A DNA stretch of 64,000 bases from Aphelenchoides besseyi. Lineage: Eukaryota; Nematoda; Chromadorea; Rhabditida; Aphelenchoididae. Under the pieces are notes generated by a model. The model worked only from the letters and a program-made list of their open reading frames with translations, did not search any database and was not told the origin of the DNA. Both the position numbers and the translations under genes were made by a program. Positions 25,165-37,417 of this stretch are shown here, in pieces. The stretch's first letter is position 1; the number at the start of each line of letters is the position of its first letter. Location of the stretch: positions 8,990,001 through 9,054,000 of the forward strand of contig JAMPIQ010000002.1 in the NCBI GenBank assembly GCA_024699855.1, written 5' to 3'.

Positions 25165-25555
25165 ATGCAGAACACTTTGCAACAGAACAAAGAAATCGAT
25201 GAACGGCGTGATGCCAAAGCTTTTGCTCTTCGTCGAATTGCTGTAGCACCGGTTGTGAGTTTGCACTTTATGATTGTCCTGTATGTTCTTTGATTAACAT
25301 TTATCCTTAAATCCGAAGAAAAAACATAAGTCTTTTATGTAAATTTGAAGTCTGATTATCATCTTTGAGTTTTTTGTTTAAATCCAGAAATTTCGCCGAT
25401 TATGATGATTTGAGTATCGTTGGGTAGTTGTAAACAGAAACGCCTTCTTTGTCGATAGTTCTTTCTTTCCATTGATTTGCCGATCATACTCTTTCAATTC
25501 GCTAAACTCCTTTTGTAGTGAACTTGAATGAAGAATTGGTGTTTAGGAGACGAAG

Positions 25556-27753
25556 ATGTTAAAGCCCGACTGGGGCATTTTACCTTCAACATGGAGCTCT
25601 TATAGCGGTAGTGCGGGACTGCCGATAACGCCCGAGGAAATTGGAGATACTCAGGGACGTCGGACACTCCGTAATCAGGCTTCACGTATTCATCGTTTGT
25701 TGAGCCCCGAAGAGATCGACAATGGAAAGCAGGCGCGGTGGTTGGAAATCGAAATACATGGTTAGTTGAAACGGCGTGCTGCTATAAAGTGCTTTTAGGT
25801 TCCGTACGTAATCTGAGCAATAAAATCTTTGATATGCGTCATCTGACCGCCATGTTTGCCAGCAACAATTTGTTGACAAAAATCCCTCCACAAATTGCAA
25901 ATCTTACTAGTCTGACGGTTCTTGATCTTTCTTGCAACAAAATTACATCACTACCTCCGGAAATCGGGGACATGAGCACATTGATTCACTTAAACCTATC
26001 GAACAATCTGTTGCGGGATTTGCCGTGCGAAATGGGCAAATTGTTTCGTTTGAAAGTTTTGAGTTCGTTTAACGCTCGTAACACCAGTTATTCTTACTTT
26101 TCTTAGACGTTGCAAACAACGAGCTGCCCAAGGATTTGATGTTGTTGACACACGGAACATCCGGTACACGGAAACTGCTTCAACATTTATTGGATAGTTT
26201 GGCCAGTAAGCTACGAACAACTAAGAGGTTAATTGATTTCGACGTTTAGCCACAACTCCACCTCCACCATCGCGAACATGGCACAGCATCAAACTACCCG
26301 ATTCGGAGAAACCGACTGGTTAGCATACAAGTTTCTGGTTATTTTTGAATTCGTTTTTAGCACAAATCAGCGTCTTCTCTTACAATGTGTTGTGTGATAA
26401 ATACGCAACAACGAATTTGTATTCCTATTGTCCAACTTGGGCGTTGAATTGGGAGTATCGGAAGAATGCAGTGATAAAAGAGATCTTACTCTACGACGCC
26501 GATATCGTTGCACTGCAAGTGAGTTGAGGTTTAGGGATTAGAATTGAAAAAGTGAATTTACAGGAAGTTGAGTCCGAACAATATCGTGTACTATTCGAAC
26601 CGGAGCTCAAATCACACGGATATGAGGGTATTTTTGCGCCAAAATCTCGTGCCAAAACAATGGTCGGTGAAGATAGGAATCATGTTGATGGTTGTGCATT
26701 ATTTTGGAAACGTGACAAGTGAATACCGTTGTTATGAAATATTTTACTTTATCTTCTTATAGATTCAAACTTCATGATCAACGTCCAGTGGAATTCGCTC
26801 AAATTGCCATTCACAAGGCTTATCATCATGAAGCAATCATCAATCGTGTCATGCCAAAAGATAACATTGCATTATTGGCGGTGGTTGAGACTTTGCCCGG
26901 AATTCATCGTCCGAAATCACATCCACCTGCTTTCTTGAATGGACAATCGGCTGCGAACAAAACCGAAGAACCACTACCGGAAGTTTCGGAAGAAGACTCG
27001 GTTGCTGGAATTCCGATTGTTCTCTGTGCTGCGCATATTCATTGGGATCCAGAGTACTGTGATGTTAAATTGATTCAAACAATGATGATGATTCACGAAT
27101 GTGCACGTTTTATCGAAGAAGCATCCACAAAATTCTCCGTTCCACTGCAGGTATATGAAGCGTTGTTTTGAATGTACGGGACGACTATTTTATAGGAAAT
27201 TCCAGTCGTTATTTGCGGTGATTTCAATTCGTTGCCCGATTCGGGTGTCATCGAATATCTGGAGAACGGAGTGATTGCAAAAGATCATCCCGATCTTAAG
27301 AGCTTCCGCTCGGATATGATTTTGGACAGTTTGAATAGTAACGATTATCATCACAATCAGTTCACACATGCATTGAAATTGGAAAGTGGTCTCGATCCTA
27401 AAGTGGTTATGAACACGAATGTTACGTACGTATTCTTTCACACTAATTCTCATCGTCTTCTAAATTTTAGGTTGGACTTCAAAGGAATGATCGACTACAT
27501 TTTCACTACACCTCAGTCATTGGAACGTGTTGGATTTTTGGGTCCGTTGGATCAAAAATGGTTGAACGAAAACAAGATACTCGGCTTTCCGCATCCGCAC
27601 GTGCCATCAGACCATATTCCGATTATGGCTCATTATGAACTTCGTCCGGTCAAACATCGTCTTCCATCCATGCCGAGTGCTCGTTTTCGTCGACGAAGTC
27701 AAAGTTTCTCGAAGCAAATGGAAAAGATTCGTGGTGGTTCTGGTCAACCCTAA
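25556..27753 (+). CDS. ccr-4: CCR4/CNOT6-type deadenylase (CCR4-NOT catalytic subunit)
   Basis: This is the exonuclease subunit of the CCR4-NOT complex, which shortens mRNA poly(A) tails in the cytoplasm. The N-terminus (MLKPDWGILPSTW) leads into leucine-rich repeats at about residues 70-160 (LTVLDLSCNKITSLPPEIG, LIHLNLSNNLLRDLP) that bind the NOT1 scaffold. The endonuclease/exonuclease/phosphatase domain follows: FSYNVLCDKYA, the metal-binding glutamate in LQEVESEQY, CAAHIHWDPEY, CGDFNSLPDSG, DYIFTTP and the terminal PSDHIPIMAHY. All the catalytic motifs I checked are present. About eight introns of around 45 bp are joined in frame. An alternative upstream start is possible: a short frame from 25165 ends at a GTGAGT donor near 25258 and joins in phase to the acceptor at 25547, adding about 33 residues. 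Expression is likely ubiquitous. Confidence 0.92.
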
Positions 27754-28147
27754 ACATGTGTGTATGCATAAGGAGTTTTTTTTATGTATTTTACTTTTGA
27801 TACATCGTCGTAGTGTGTATCGTTTAATTTATACGATAAAAAGAATCTCATATTTGACGGTTTTTCAATAAACTGAAAATACTATTCACTGTCCAATTCG
27901 TTCGAAACCCCAACGATAAACGTTCAATTGATTCTGCTAAAGCCGTTTCTGTGTATTCAAACAAAATGTCAAAGAACTTCTACCAACGTTTATACACGAG
28001 AAAGTGAGCGAAAAAAACAATCGATTTGTTTACAACGCATTTGTTTCTTTATAACAAGAAGTTTGAAATATGATCAAATATTGAATAAATTTATACTGGA
28101 CATAAACACGAGTTAGCACGTTTCCGAATCCATCTCGTCGAATGAAC
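27754..28147. other. Tail-to-tail 3' flanks
   Basis: About 390 bp between the stop codons of CCR4 (+) and TBC1D22 (-). An AATAAA at about 27869 probably ends the CCR4 transcript. I see nothing else. Confidence 0.45.
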
Positions 28148-30239
28148 TCAAGATTCTTGTTGTAAATGTCGTTTTGCTGAAATTTGAGACTAAAACGAAG
28201 ACAAACAAACGAACTTACCACCGTGAAAGACCTGCATCAAGCTATAGGCATCAGCAGTGAGTTCACAGATTTGTTGATCACTCCATTCTTGCGTTGGTAG
28301 ATTTTGGAGGAGAATCATTATGCCCTAAATAACTGTATAAACGTAAAGTCATAATCATAACCGACTTGAAAGTCCCGTTCATTTAGCAGTTGACGTGACC
28401 ACAGCCGCAGAAAGGCGGCACAAACGTAGGTGTGAAACTCGGAGAATCCGTTTCGTTCGCTCTACAATGAACTACAATGTTCGAGAACCTATTCGTTTCA
28501 CAAACCAAATAAGTGTCCCATAGTCGTATTGTTGCTCTTAGTGGAATTTCTCGCATTAAAATGTTGTTCATCCAACGAAACGAGAACTGTAAAAACTCCA
28601 CTTGATTCCTTTCGAGATGGCGAGTTAAATCACCTGAATTCAATTCTTAATGTGATCACTAATGTTTTTGTTTACCGTCGATTCTTGTGAGCAGGTATTT
28701 CAATTCGTTGACTTTACGTTGAATTCCCGGCTGTGCAAAAGTGTAGTTGTCTTGAATTGTGTCCAGAAGGGAGGTAAAACACCAAAAACTATCTGCTTCA
28801 ATAATTTCCATTCGTTCACGCGGCACTTGTGTTATATCATATCGACCAATATTTGCGCCATCGGGCACGTATTCGGAAAGAAAGACCACAAAGAAAGGCG
28901 TAACAAGATCGTTAATGCCTTGAACGTAACCACTGGCCGGATGTCGAATTGCCCAAATGTAAAGAATACGTTCGAAAATCTTAAAGATGTTGACACTATT
29001 CAATTGGTTTTATAGTTAGTAAGATTACCTCTTGAACCATTTTTTGTTGAAACAATGGAATTAACGGGCACATACGAGGAATATCGATATGTATTTGTCT
29101 GAAGGTGTCTTGATGTTGCTCATCATAACGAGTGTGAAAGTATTGCTCAACCTAAAACTATCGTTATAAGTAATTGTTCATGTAACTCACGTATTGCCAA
29201 TATTCATTACGTTTTCGTTCCACGGTCATCTGCTGTCGATCAATATTCACTGGTATGTAGCCCTAGAATACATGAACTAGTAATAAGTCTTTAAAATAAC
29301 GAATTACCGACAGAATTCTCCAAGCCATTGGCCTTATTCCATTCGGTATACCGAGCCAGCAGTCACGTCTCAATTGATCCAAATTGATTATACCTTCGGT
29401 TGCGTTCTTCGAATCAGTCAGATCGCACTGTTTGATTACTCGTCGCAAGCGATCAAACCGCGACTCGTCACGATCAACTATAAATAGAAAAAATAAACAC
29501 AGCTAATCATTAAACTAACCTTGAGGCTCTTGTTTCGGAGGTTTGATCGGCGTCGATGCGGTCCACGCAAAATTTAGCTGTGAAACTTCGGGTAAACGCG
29601 GATAAATTGACGGTACGGTATTACTGGCGGTTGCAGTTTTTACGTTAGGTGGTGGATCTAAATTTGAATAGTGAGGATTAGGAACCGTTCACAAACCCTT
29701 TTGCATAGCTAATCTCTGCATTGCCGATGTCTTGTAGTTATCAGACCGGATTTTTGATTGTGGCGGATAAGTTGGTTCTCCACTTGTCGACAAATCTCGT
29801 CCTTCATTTTGAGCATGTCGAGCAAGAACAAGATTAGCGGAATCATGAACGAGATCGTGATTTACCGATATCTCACTATCCCATACATCCGATACACTGA
29901 AAATAATTGGAAAATAACAGAAGAAAGGCGTTTACCTGTTTTCGTATTGTTTAAAACGTTGATCATTTTTTGTGCTCATCGACGGCTTTGATGAGTTCGA
30001 TTTGCTTCCTTCGGCACCGACGGCTGATGGTGTCGATTGTGCCGCTCCAACGATGGGTTTGATTCTAAAACAATAACCGGATTTACTTATCGATTGCTAT
30101 CAGCACACGGCACTCGATTTGATCGACACCCGAACAAATCGAATGACATTGAAGTGATTGACGGTTTGGAGACCATCGAATAGCGATAAACAACTCACCG
30201 TCCGGGAAGTGCAACGTTCTGTGTCCAGTTTTGCGACAT
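28148..30239 (-). CDS. TBC1D22: TBC1D22-type Rab GTPase-activating protein
   Basis: This is a TBC-domain RabGAP orthologous in layout to TBC1D22A/B, which are Golgi-associated. The start is MSQNWTQNVALPGR. A low-complexity N-terminal region follows, including VWDSEISVNHDLVHDSANLVLARHA, which matches the family's short conserved N-terminal block. The TBC domain begins at about WLGIPNGIRPMAWRILSGYIP. It contains the arginine finger in QIHIDIPRM and the glutamine finger in GYVQGINDL. Further family-typical stretches are ILYIWAIRHPASG, QDNYTFAQPGIQRKV and FRWMNNILMREIPLR with IRLWDTY. Both catalytic fingers are intact, so GAP activity is expected. The C-terminus is FHGAKRHLQQES after LTADAYSL. 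Around ten short introns are present. The gene is head to head with the MOB3-like gene, with 278 bp between start codons. Confidence 0.92.
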
Positions 30240-30517
30240 TCAAATTGAAGCTGCGCTATAAAAAGAAGTCGAAGAGCGCAAAATCTGAGCGTAAATTCCA
30301 CAACCACTGCTTTGCATATTCCAGCACGTCAGTGAAGTGCGCCCAGTTAGCGTCGAGTAGTCGAATCGGCGGCTCATGAAGACTGCGCACATGGTCGTCT
30401 TACCACAGACAGCTGTCAAATGGACTTGATTCCATGCGTGCACGCGTCGTCAATTTACGCGTCTTTCAAGCTCTAGCTTCGACTATTCAGTAAACTAATT
30501 ACGACAAAAAATGCTCA

Positions 30518-31457
30518 ATGGATCGTGCAACTAGCAGCTTTTTCGACTTCTTACATGTCCACAAGGACAAGGTATCAAGTTCATTTATTAGAACATTCGT
30601 TATATTACTTTTTAGACTTTTCGGCCTAAAAAAAAATTCCCAATCGGAACTCTTCGTTACAATCTACACAAGACCGCTCAAGCGACTTTAAACTCGGGAT
30701 TAGATTTGCTTAAAGTCGTGAAATTACCTCCGGAAGAAACGTTCGAAGATTGGCTGGCTGTTCACAGTGAGTTGCCGACGATCGTTCATCAATTGCTTTG
30801 CCTTTCAGCTGTCGACTTTTTCAATCGTATTAATTTACTTTACGGCACAATCAGCGATGCTTGTACGGCCGCCACGTGTCCAACAATGTCAGGAGGATCA
30901 AAATACGAGTACTTGTGGCAAGATGATCAAAACTTTAAACGACCGACACGACTACCAGCTCCTCAATACATGAGTCTTCTGATGGAGTGGATTGAACAGC
31001 GAATAAACGACGAGACAATCTTCCCGTCTAACACCGGTAACCTTCTTGTCTTCGATTCTTCTCAACTTTTTCGTTTTCAGATGTCCCATTTCCCATCGAT
31101 TTTCGCAATGTTTGTAGTAAAATACTATCCCGTTTGTATAGAGTTTTTGTTCACGGTAAGAATCCACATTTTCTCTTCTAAATCATACCCTCGTTTTAGT
31201 TTACATTCATCATTTCGACCGTTTGAATCAAATAGGAGCGGTATGTTCTGGTAATCCTCGTGACTTTTGTTTGCTGATTTCAGGAACCGCATGCCAACAC
31301 TCTCTACAAACATTTTTACTACTTCGTCACCGTTCACTCACTGGTTTCTAAACGCGAGTTGGATGCACTGGTCAGTTCCATTTGCTTTCACTGCTTAATG
31401 GGTTCTTTTCAGAAGGATCTCAACGAACGATTGATCAACGATCAGAACAAAAAATAA
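30518..31457 (+). CDS. MOB kinase activator, MOB3-like
   Basis: This gene encodes a MOB/phocein-fold adaptor of about 220 residues that binds and modulates NDR/LATS or MST-type kinases. The start chosen is [11 protein letters not shown]; an ATG seven bases earlier opens only a short frame. Family landmarks follow: [44 protein letters not shown], the zinc ligands in [12 protein letters not shown] and in [23 protein letters not shown] and [10 protein letters not shown]. The first motif and the [12 protein letters not shown] segment fit MOB3 better than MOB1, MOB2 or MOB4. All zinc-binding cysteines and histidines appear present. Six exons are separated by 40-50 bp introns with canonical ends. 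The ending INDQNKK before the stop is divergent, as is usual for this tail. Confidence 0.9.
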
Positions 31458-32194
31458 CGGTGCTATTTGAACGCCAACGATCTTCATCACTAACACGCAT
31501 CTTAACCACCTTCTGTCTTGTGTAATTGTATTTTTATAAATAAACCAAGCAAAAAGCTTTTAACATAATTGTGTGCAGACACTAGTGAGTAAAGCACTAA
31601 TTACCGCAGGCGAATTATAAACTGGAAACTGACAAAACCAATTCAATGGTCTCATCTAGCGGCTTAATCGTCTCCACGGTCAAGAGAGTCGGACTGCAAC
31701 AATCCAGAAGCAAACATCGCTGCTGGACTCCCTTTCGAATGTCCGCCCGTGTGTCTCAACATTTCGTGGTTAAAACGGAACGTTGTGACCACGAACGAAG
31801 TAAAAAGGAGCTCGCAGCCAAACGTTTGTGTTTTTGCTTTGAAGCGTAAAATTTTTACTGATACGTTGAAACGCAAAGGTTTGTAGTTTTTGACATCATC
31901 GACTTGGCCGCAATCAACTGCCTACGGCCAATGCTGACCAACAAAAAGCCAAAGCCGCGAAAATTCGCTTTCGAAATCTGCAGCTGCTCGGATTTTGTAC
32001 GCCACCAAACACACGAATCGGTCGCGCTCCGAGCGGAAATCGATTTCGGTGACAAACTGCCGACTTGGATCGTTTTGCATCGAGGTTTTTGACATTCACT
32101 TTTCACCTGATTGATGACAACTTTTAATTTTCATTCTTGATCCGCTGTTCTGCTTTAATTTATCGCAGCTGCAAACATCACTACTTGAGCGACA
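31458..32194. other. Intergenic stretch upstream of the kinesin gene
   Basis: About 740 bp. An AATAAA near 31539 probably ends the MOB3-like transcript. From about 31640 to 32100 the composition is less AT-rich and both strands have short open frames, but none is supported as coding. It likely holds the kinesin promoter and 5' leader. Confidence 0.4.
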
Positions 32195-35100
32195 ATGTCG
32201 TCTGATGCCGTACAAGTGGCTGTTCGGTACGTAGACAAACGTTTGTTTGAACTTAATCTCTTTTCAGCGTTCGACCACAGAACGTGCGCGAACAGGCGGC
32301 CAGCTATCAAGTTTGTACCGTTGTTTCGAAATCCGATGGTCAAATTTTCATTGGAAACGACAAAAGTTTCGGTTACGACTTTGTTTACGATCGCGACTCA
32401 ACTCAAATTCAAATATATGAATCGTGTGTGAAACAGCTTGTTGAAGGTATCTTCAACGGATACAATGCAACAATCCTCGCATATGGACAGGTAAAATGAC
32501 TTTCCTATAAATTGTATAATTGTTTTCACAGACTGGCAGCGGAAAGACTCATACGATGGGCACGGCTTTTGATGCCGCTGCTGTGCCTGCAGAGCATATC
32601 GGAATCATTCCACGAGCCGTTGAACACATATTCAACGGAATCATTCAACGACAACAAGAAGCACGCGAAAAGGGCGATCCGGAACCAACGTTTCACGTTG
32701 AAATTCAATTTGTCGAGGTAACCAACTTTTATTTTCATTGTTCGACTTCTGATGTTTAGCTCTACAACGAAGAGCTGATTGACTTGCTGTCGATCGAACG
32801 AAATCACAACGTGCGAATTCAAGAAGATCCGGAAACGAATCAAATTGTTCTGAAGAACACAACAACTATGTCGGCGAATAGTTCGGAATCGGTGTTGGAA
32901 ATTCTGAAGAACGGCGCGTTGAATCGTACAACCGGATCCACGAACATGAATCAACAGTCTTCCCGATCACACGCGATTTTTTCGGTTCATGTTAAACAGG
33001 AGAAGTTCGACGTGAGTTCTTAAGTCATTGCTTATGATCCTTGTGTATAATTTAGACAATTGAAGCTGAAGAGAAGGTTTTGACGGTTTTAACGGCTAAG
33101 TTGCATTTCGTTGATTTGGCCGGTTCCGAACGTTTGAAACGAACGGGAGCCACCGGAGATCGGGCAAAAGAAGGGATTTGCATTAACTGCGGATTGGTAA
33201 TTGATCACCTCTAAATGGCTATTAATGACGTTTAGTTGGCACTTGGAAACGTTATCTGTGCTTTAACTGGACCAAAGAAATCTCATGTTCCCTATCGAGA
33301 CTCCAAATTAACTCGTTTATTGCAAGATTCACTCGGTGGTAACAGGTCAGCTGATGGTCTTACCTTCTTTTATAATACTTCATTTAGCCGAACATTGATG
33401 ATTGCATGTGCAAGTCCAAATGATGTTGATTTTGCCGAAACACTAAACACACTGAATTACGCGTCACGAGCGAAAGCAATCAAAAACAAAGTGATGGCTA
33501 ATCGCGATCAAGGAGGTGCAATTGTTGGACAATTGAGAGCTCGAATTGCCGCCTTGGAAAGTGAACTGAACGAATACAGACAGGTTACCATCTATATATA
33601 TCAAAGGTTAAATATTATTCTTAGGGTAAACGAATGACAAATTCGGATGGCGAAGAGATGTTTAATGATCAATATCATGAGAATGTTATGTTACAGGTGA
33701 CTCAAACTAATTATAAGATAAACCAGTGGCTTTAGAGTGAATTGAACAAACTACGTGTCCGAACTGCTGCTCTTCAAGAAACAAACAACACTCTATCGCA
33801 GCGTGTTACCCAAATAAAAGAAGAGTTGGAGCGACAACGTCTGATGAATGCTGCTCCAAAACCTGATTCCGAAGGTAATATCGATCCTGCTGACCAAGCT
33901 GCTTTCGAAACAACTCTTGCGGGCATCATTGACACTTATGTCGCCGAAAGTGAGCGGCTCAATTTGCGACTTAGTGAAATGACATCGGAATGTGAGGAGT
34001 ACAAGAAGAAATATGCATTGTTGCAACGTCGAAACCAAGAAATGGGACATTTGAACACTTTGGCCGATAGTCCCTATTCATCATTCAGTGAAAACCCAAT
34101 TGTGCAGACAGCGCGTCGAGAGCTCGAGGACCAAAAGAAATTGGTTGAGAGTAAGTCGATAAAACAGATTTACATGAAATGCAAATCGTTTTCAGTTTTG
34201 AACGAACGTAATCACGGCCCACCAACTGAAGAAGTAGAAACCGCTGATGATGGACAAGCCATGGAAGTTGACGAATCAAATGAGGTCTCCGACGCCGAAA
34301 ACGATGAAGATGTCTATTTGGCGGAACGAGAACAAGGTGACTGTTTAGTTCCACTCTTCTTATATTGTTTTTGTAGAACAAGCGAAAATCGTAATGGAAG
34401 TGGCAAACCTTCAAGATGACATTAATACAAAAGAACGTTTGATTCATGAACTTGAACAATCAGAACGTCGACTGGCTCAAATTCGTCGTGATTATGAGCG
34501 AAAAATCAATGAACTTTCGGAGCGAATTTCTGCCACCGAAGCTGAACGTGACAAAATGCTTTTGGATTTGGCAAAGAAATCCGGAGCCAAATTGTCGGAT
34601 GACAAGATGCGCGAAGTGAAGCAGGACTACGAGAAACGATTGGCCAGTTTACGTGGTGATTTGAACAAAATGAAATCGATGCAAAGCGAAAACGAACGGG
34701 CACGAAAACGTCAAGTTCAACAGCAACAGGAGTTGGAGCGAGTTCGTCGCGAACTTCAAGACGCCAAACAATCGAAAGTCAAACTCGTTCGACAAGCTCG
34801 TGAAGAGGCGATCAGATTGAAGAAGGCCGAAATGGAAGCCGCACGTCAACGGGCAAACACGGAGAAAAAAGAACGGTAGGTTGGATTTTTCAGTCGCCTT
34901 GCCAATCTAATTGTTTTTAGATTGAAAGACAATAAGATCCGCACACTGGAAATGAAAGATAAACAACGCGAAGAGTATCTTAAGCGAAGACTCGAACAAA
35001 TTGCCAATATGCGACCAGATCATGGCACTCATCGAACGCCAAATTTCGCGTCGCGGCGTATTGGTGTCAGTGGAGGGGTGAAGAAGCCGTACTCACCAGC

Positions 35101-37417
35101 TACAGCTAAAAACAAATGGAAAGCATTAGAGAAAAAGGTTGGTTGTCATTTTGCTCCATTGCAAGTAGTTCAATTACAGATGAACGCGTGCATTTCTCAT
35201 CATACGGGTATCAACAAACTCGACATGCAATACCTTCGTTTGTTGAACGAAAAGGTTGAAGTCGAAAAAGAAGCCTCCCAACTGGTTAGTTCCGTTTTCT
35301 GGCAATCGACTGTTTGGTTTAGGACAGCAAGTTTGTTGCCGCAAAAACTATCGAGGAACGTCGTGAAATCCAAGACGATATCGACACAAATAGCCATCAC
35401 TTGAAGTACCTAGATACACAGATTGCTGATGTTCGACGCGCAATTACCGATTTGGAGTGTTCGAACAAAGAAAACGATAGCGGAGACGATATTCAGGTTT
35501 CGATGCGCACCTTGATTCAGCAATGCGACAACATCTATGAAGCTCGTTTTATTCTGGAACAAATGCTCAACTACGCCATTTCCAAAGCAGCAGATGCGGA
35601 ACAAACATCAGCTAAAATCCGCGTATGTTCCAAGATCGTAGATTCTCAACCAAGAACTATGTTTAGGTTTTGGAAGCGAAAGTTGCCGAAAGCGAAAATG
35701 AGAACGCAGTGAACGAACGTTATATCAGCGATCTTATTCATCAGTCAGCTCGAAAAATCAAATCAGACACTTCGCTCTTGTCTGCTGCACCAAACGAAAC
35801 GCCCAAACGTGATGGTAGGTTAAAATGAGTTTTTGGGTTTTTAGGATTCAGTTCAACGCTAATAGTCGCAAGATAACATTGCTTTTTACTATTTTCTTTT
35901 ATTATACTAACTCATGCCTTAGGTTTCCGTCGTTATTCGAATACCGACAAAATACGAAGACGAACGGCAACATCTGAAGAACTTTTGTTTGAGATGTCTC
36001 CACGTGAAGCAAACAATCAGACGCGCATTATTCAACCGGGTAAATTGAATATTCTGTTTTGAAATTTTGCTTAAACTCTTTGATTCCGACTAGTTTCGTA
36101 TCTTGATTTGTTACTTTTCTTAGTTCAAACAACAAGTTCGGAATTTTGTGTGTGAATTTTAGTCAACGTACTCTTGTTTTTAGAGACAATACCCGAAGAC
36201 GATGAAGATATTACATCGCCGACAACCGAAACCAACGAAGTAATCGAAACTGCGACGCTGAACGATGGTCTGACTGACTACTTGATTGCCACGTTACGAC
36301 ACGCCAAACGAGTAGTTGCAGTAGACGCTAATTCCGGTCATGTTGTTTCATCTGGAAAAGGTTGATACTATGCTTGTTTTTACACTTTAATATCCTATCG
36401 TCTTTAGATCGAAACGTTATCAACTGGGATGTGGAAAAACAGAAGCCGATTGCTACAATGAACATGCGGCGAACTTCTGCAGGAGTGCATTTCATGGAAC
36501 GTGGAAATCCGAATCAAATTCTTTGTGTCAACGCGTTTACTGTCAAAGTTTGGGATTCGCGGGCCAATCAAATCGTCTCATGTTTTCACTCAAGTGGTGT
36601 TGTTGATAGATGCGAAATCGACGATGATTACTGTTCTCCGAACGAATCCAATGTTTCACCGGTTACGTATAGTCACGATGGAATTCATATGTGCACTCGT
36701 TTCCGTAATGATTTTCGAGTTTGGGATCTTCGAAATCAACGTTCATTGATCAAGTTCGATGCCATTGGAAGGTACGTGACTCGCTCTATTGCTGACTGTG
36801 CGGCTAAAATTTCAGCGAAGAGGATGTAAGTGCGACAGCAGTTTATGAAAAGTCGGGACAACACGCTTATTTCTTCCACGCACACGACAACGGCGATATT
36901 CAAGTGAACACAATCAAACCGGGATTCTCGAACTCTCGTTCGCATGAAACAATGGCTCTCGTTCCGTCACATAATAATCGCGTAGTTTCGATGTTTACAG
37001 ATGATAAATCTCTTTACAGTGCGGCAAAGAATGGAGTAAGTTCATTTGTCTACATACCATTAAAGTGTTTTAGTCGATTATGCGTTTTTCGTTGATCGAT
37101 TTAACACGTGATTTTGTTGAAAACGATACTCATCCACGGACCTTGAATCAGATGTGTCTTTTGAAAACCAGAAATTTCGATTATGATACTCTTTGTACGG
37201 CCGATCGTGGTGGCAACATACGTGTATGGTCAACGGTGAACAAAAATCGATTGCAATTGCACAAAGATCTAAATAATGCGCATGCGGGTGCCATTAACGG
37301 ACTCTGTTCGATGGATGAGCTTTTGGTTTCGTGTTCAAGGTTTGTGAGGCTTCAAATCAGTTCTATTTACGTTTCAGTGACGAGACTGTGAAGATCTGGC
37401 GCAATCTGAGCGCGTAA
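32195..37417 (+). CDS. klp-12: KIF21-family kinesin with C-terminal WD40 domain (KLP-12-like)
   Basis: This is a plus-end kinesin of roughly 1,350-1,400 residues that, by family, walks along and restrains growth of microtubules in axons. The start [14 protein letters not shown] opens the motor domain. It has the P-loop [15 protein letters not shown], switch [16 protein letters not shown], switch [18 protein letters not shown], and [15 protein letters not shown] followed by [16 protein letters not shown] long coiled coil follows, rich in E, K, R and Q. The block [23 protein letters not shown] corresponds to the KIF21 regulatory coiled coil known for autoinhibition. A short linker leads to a WD40 propeller at the C-terminus ([52 protein letters not shown]). 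That motor-coil-WD40 layout is diagnostic for KIF21. Some twenty introns, nearly all 40-50 bp, keep frame throughout. The last few exons contain the propeller repeats. Confidence 0.93.
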
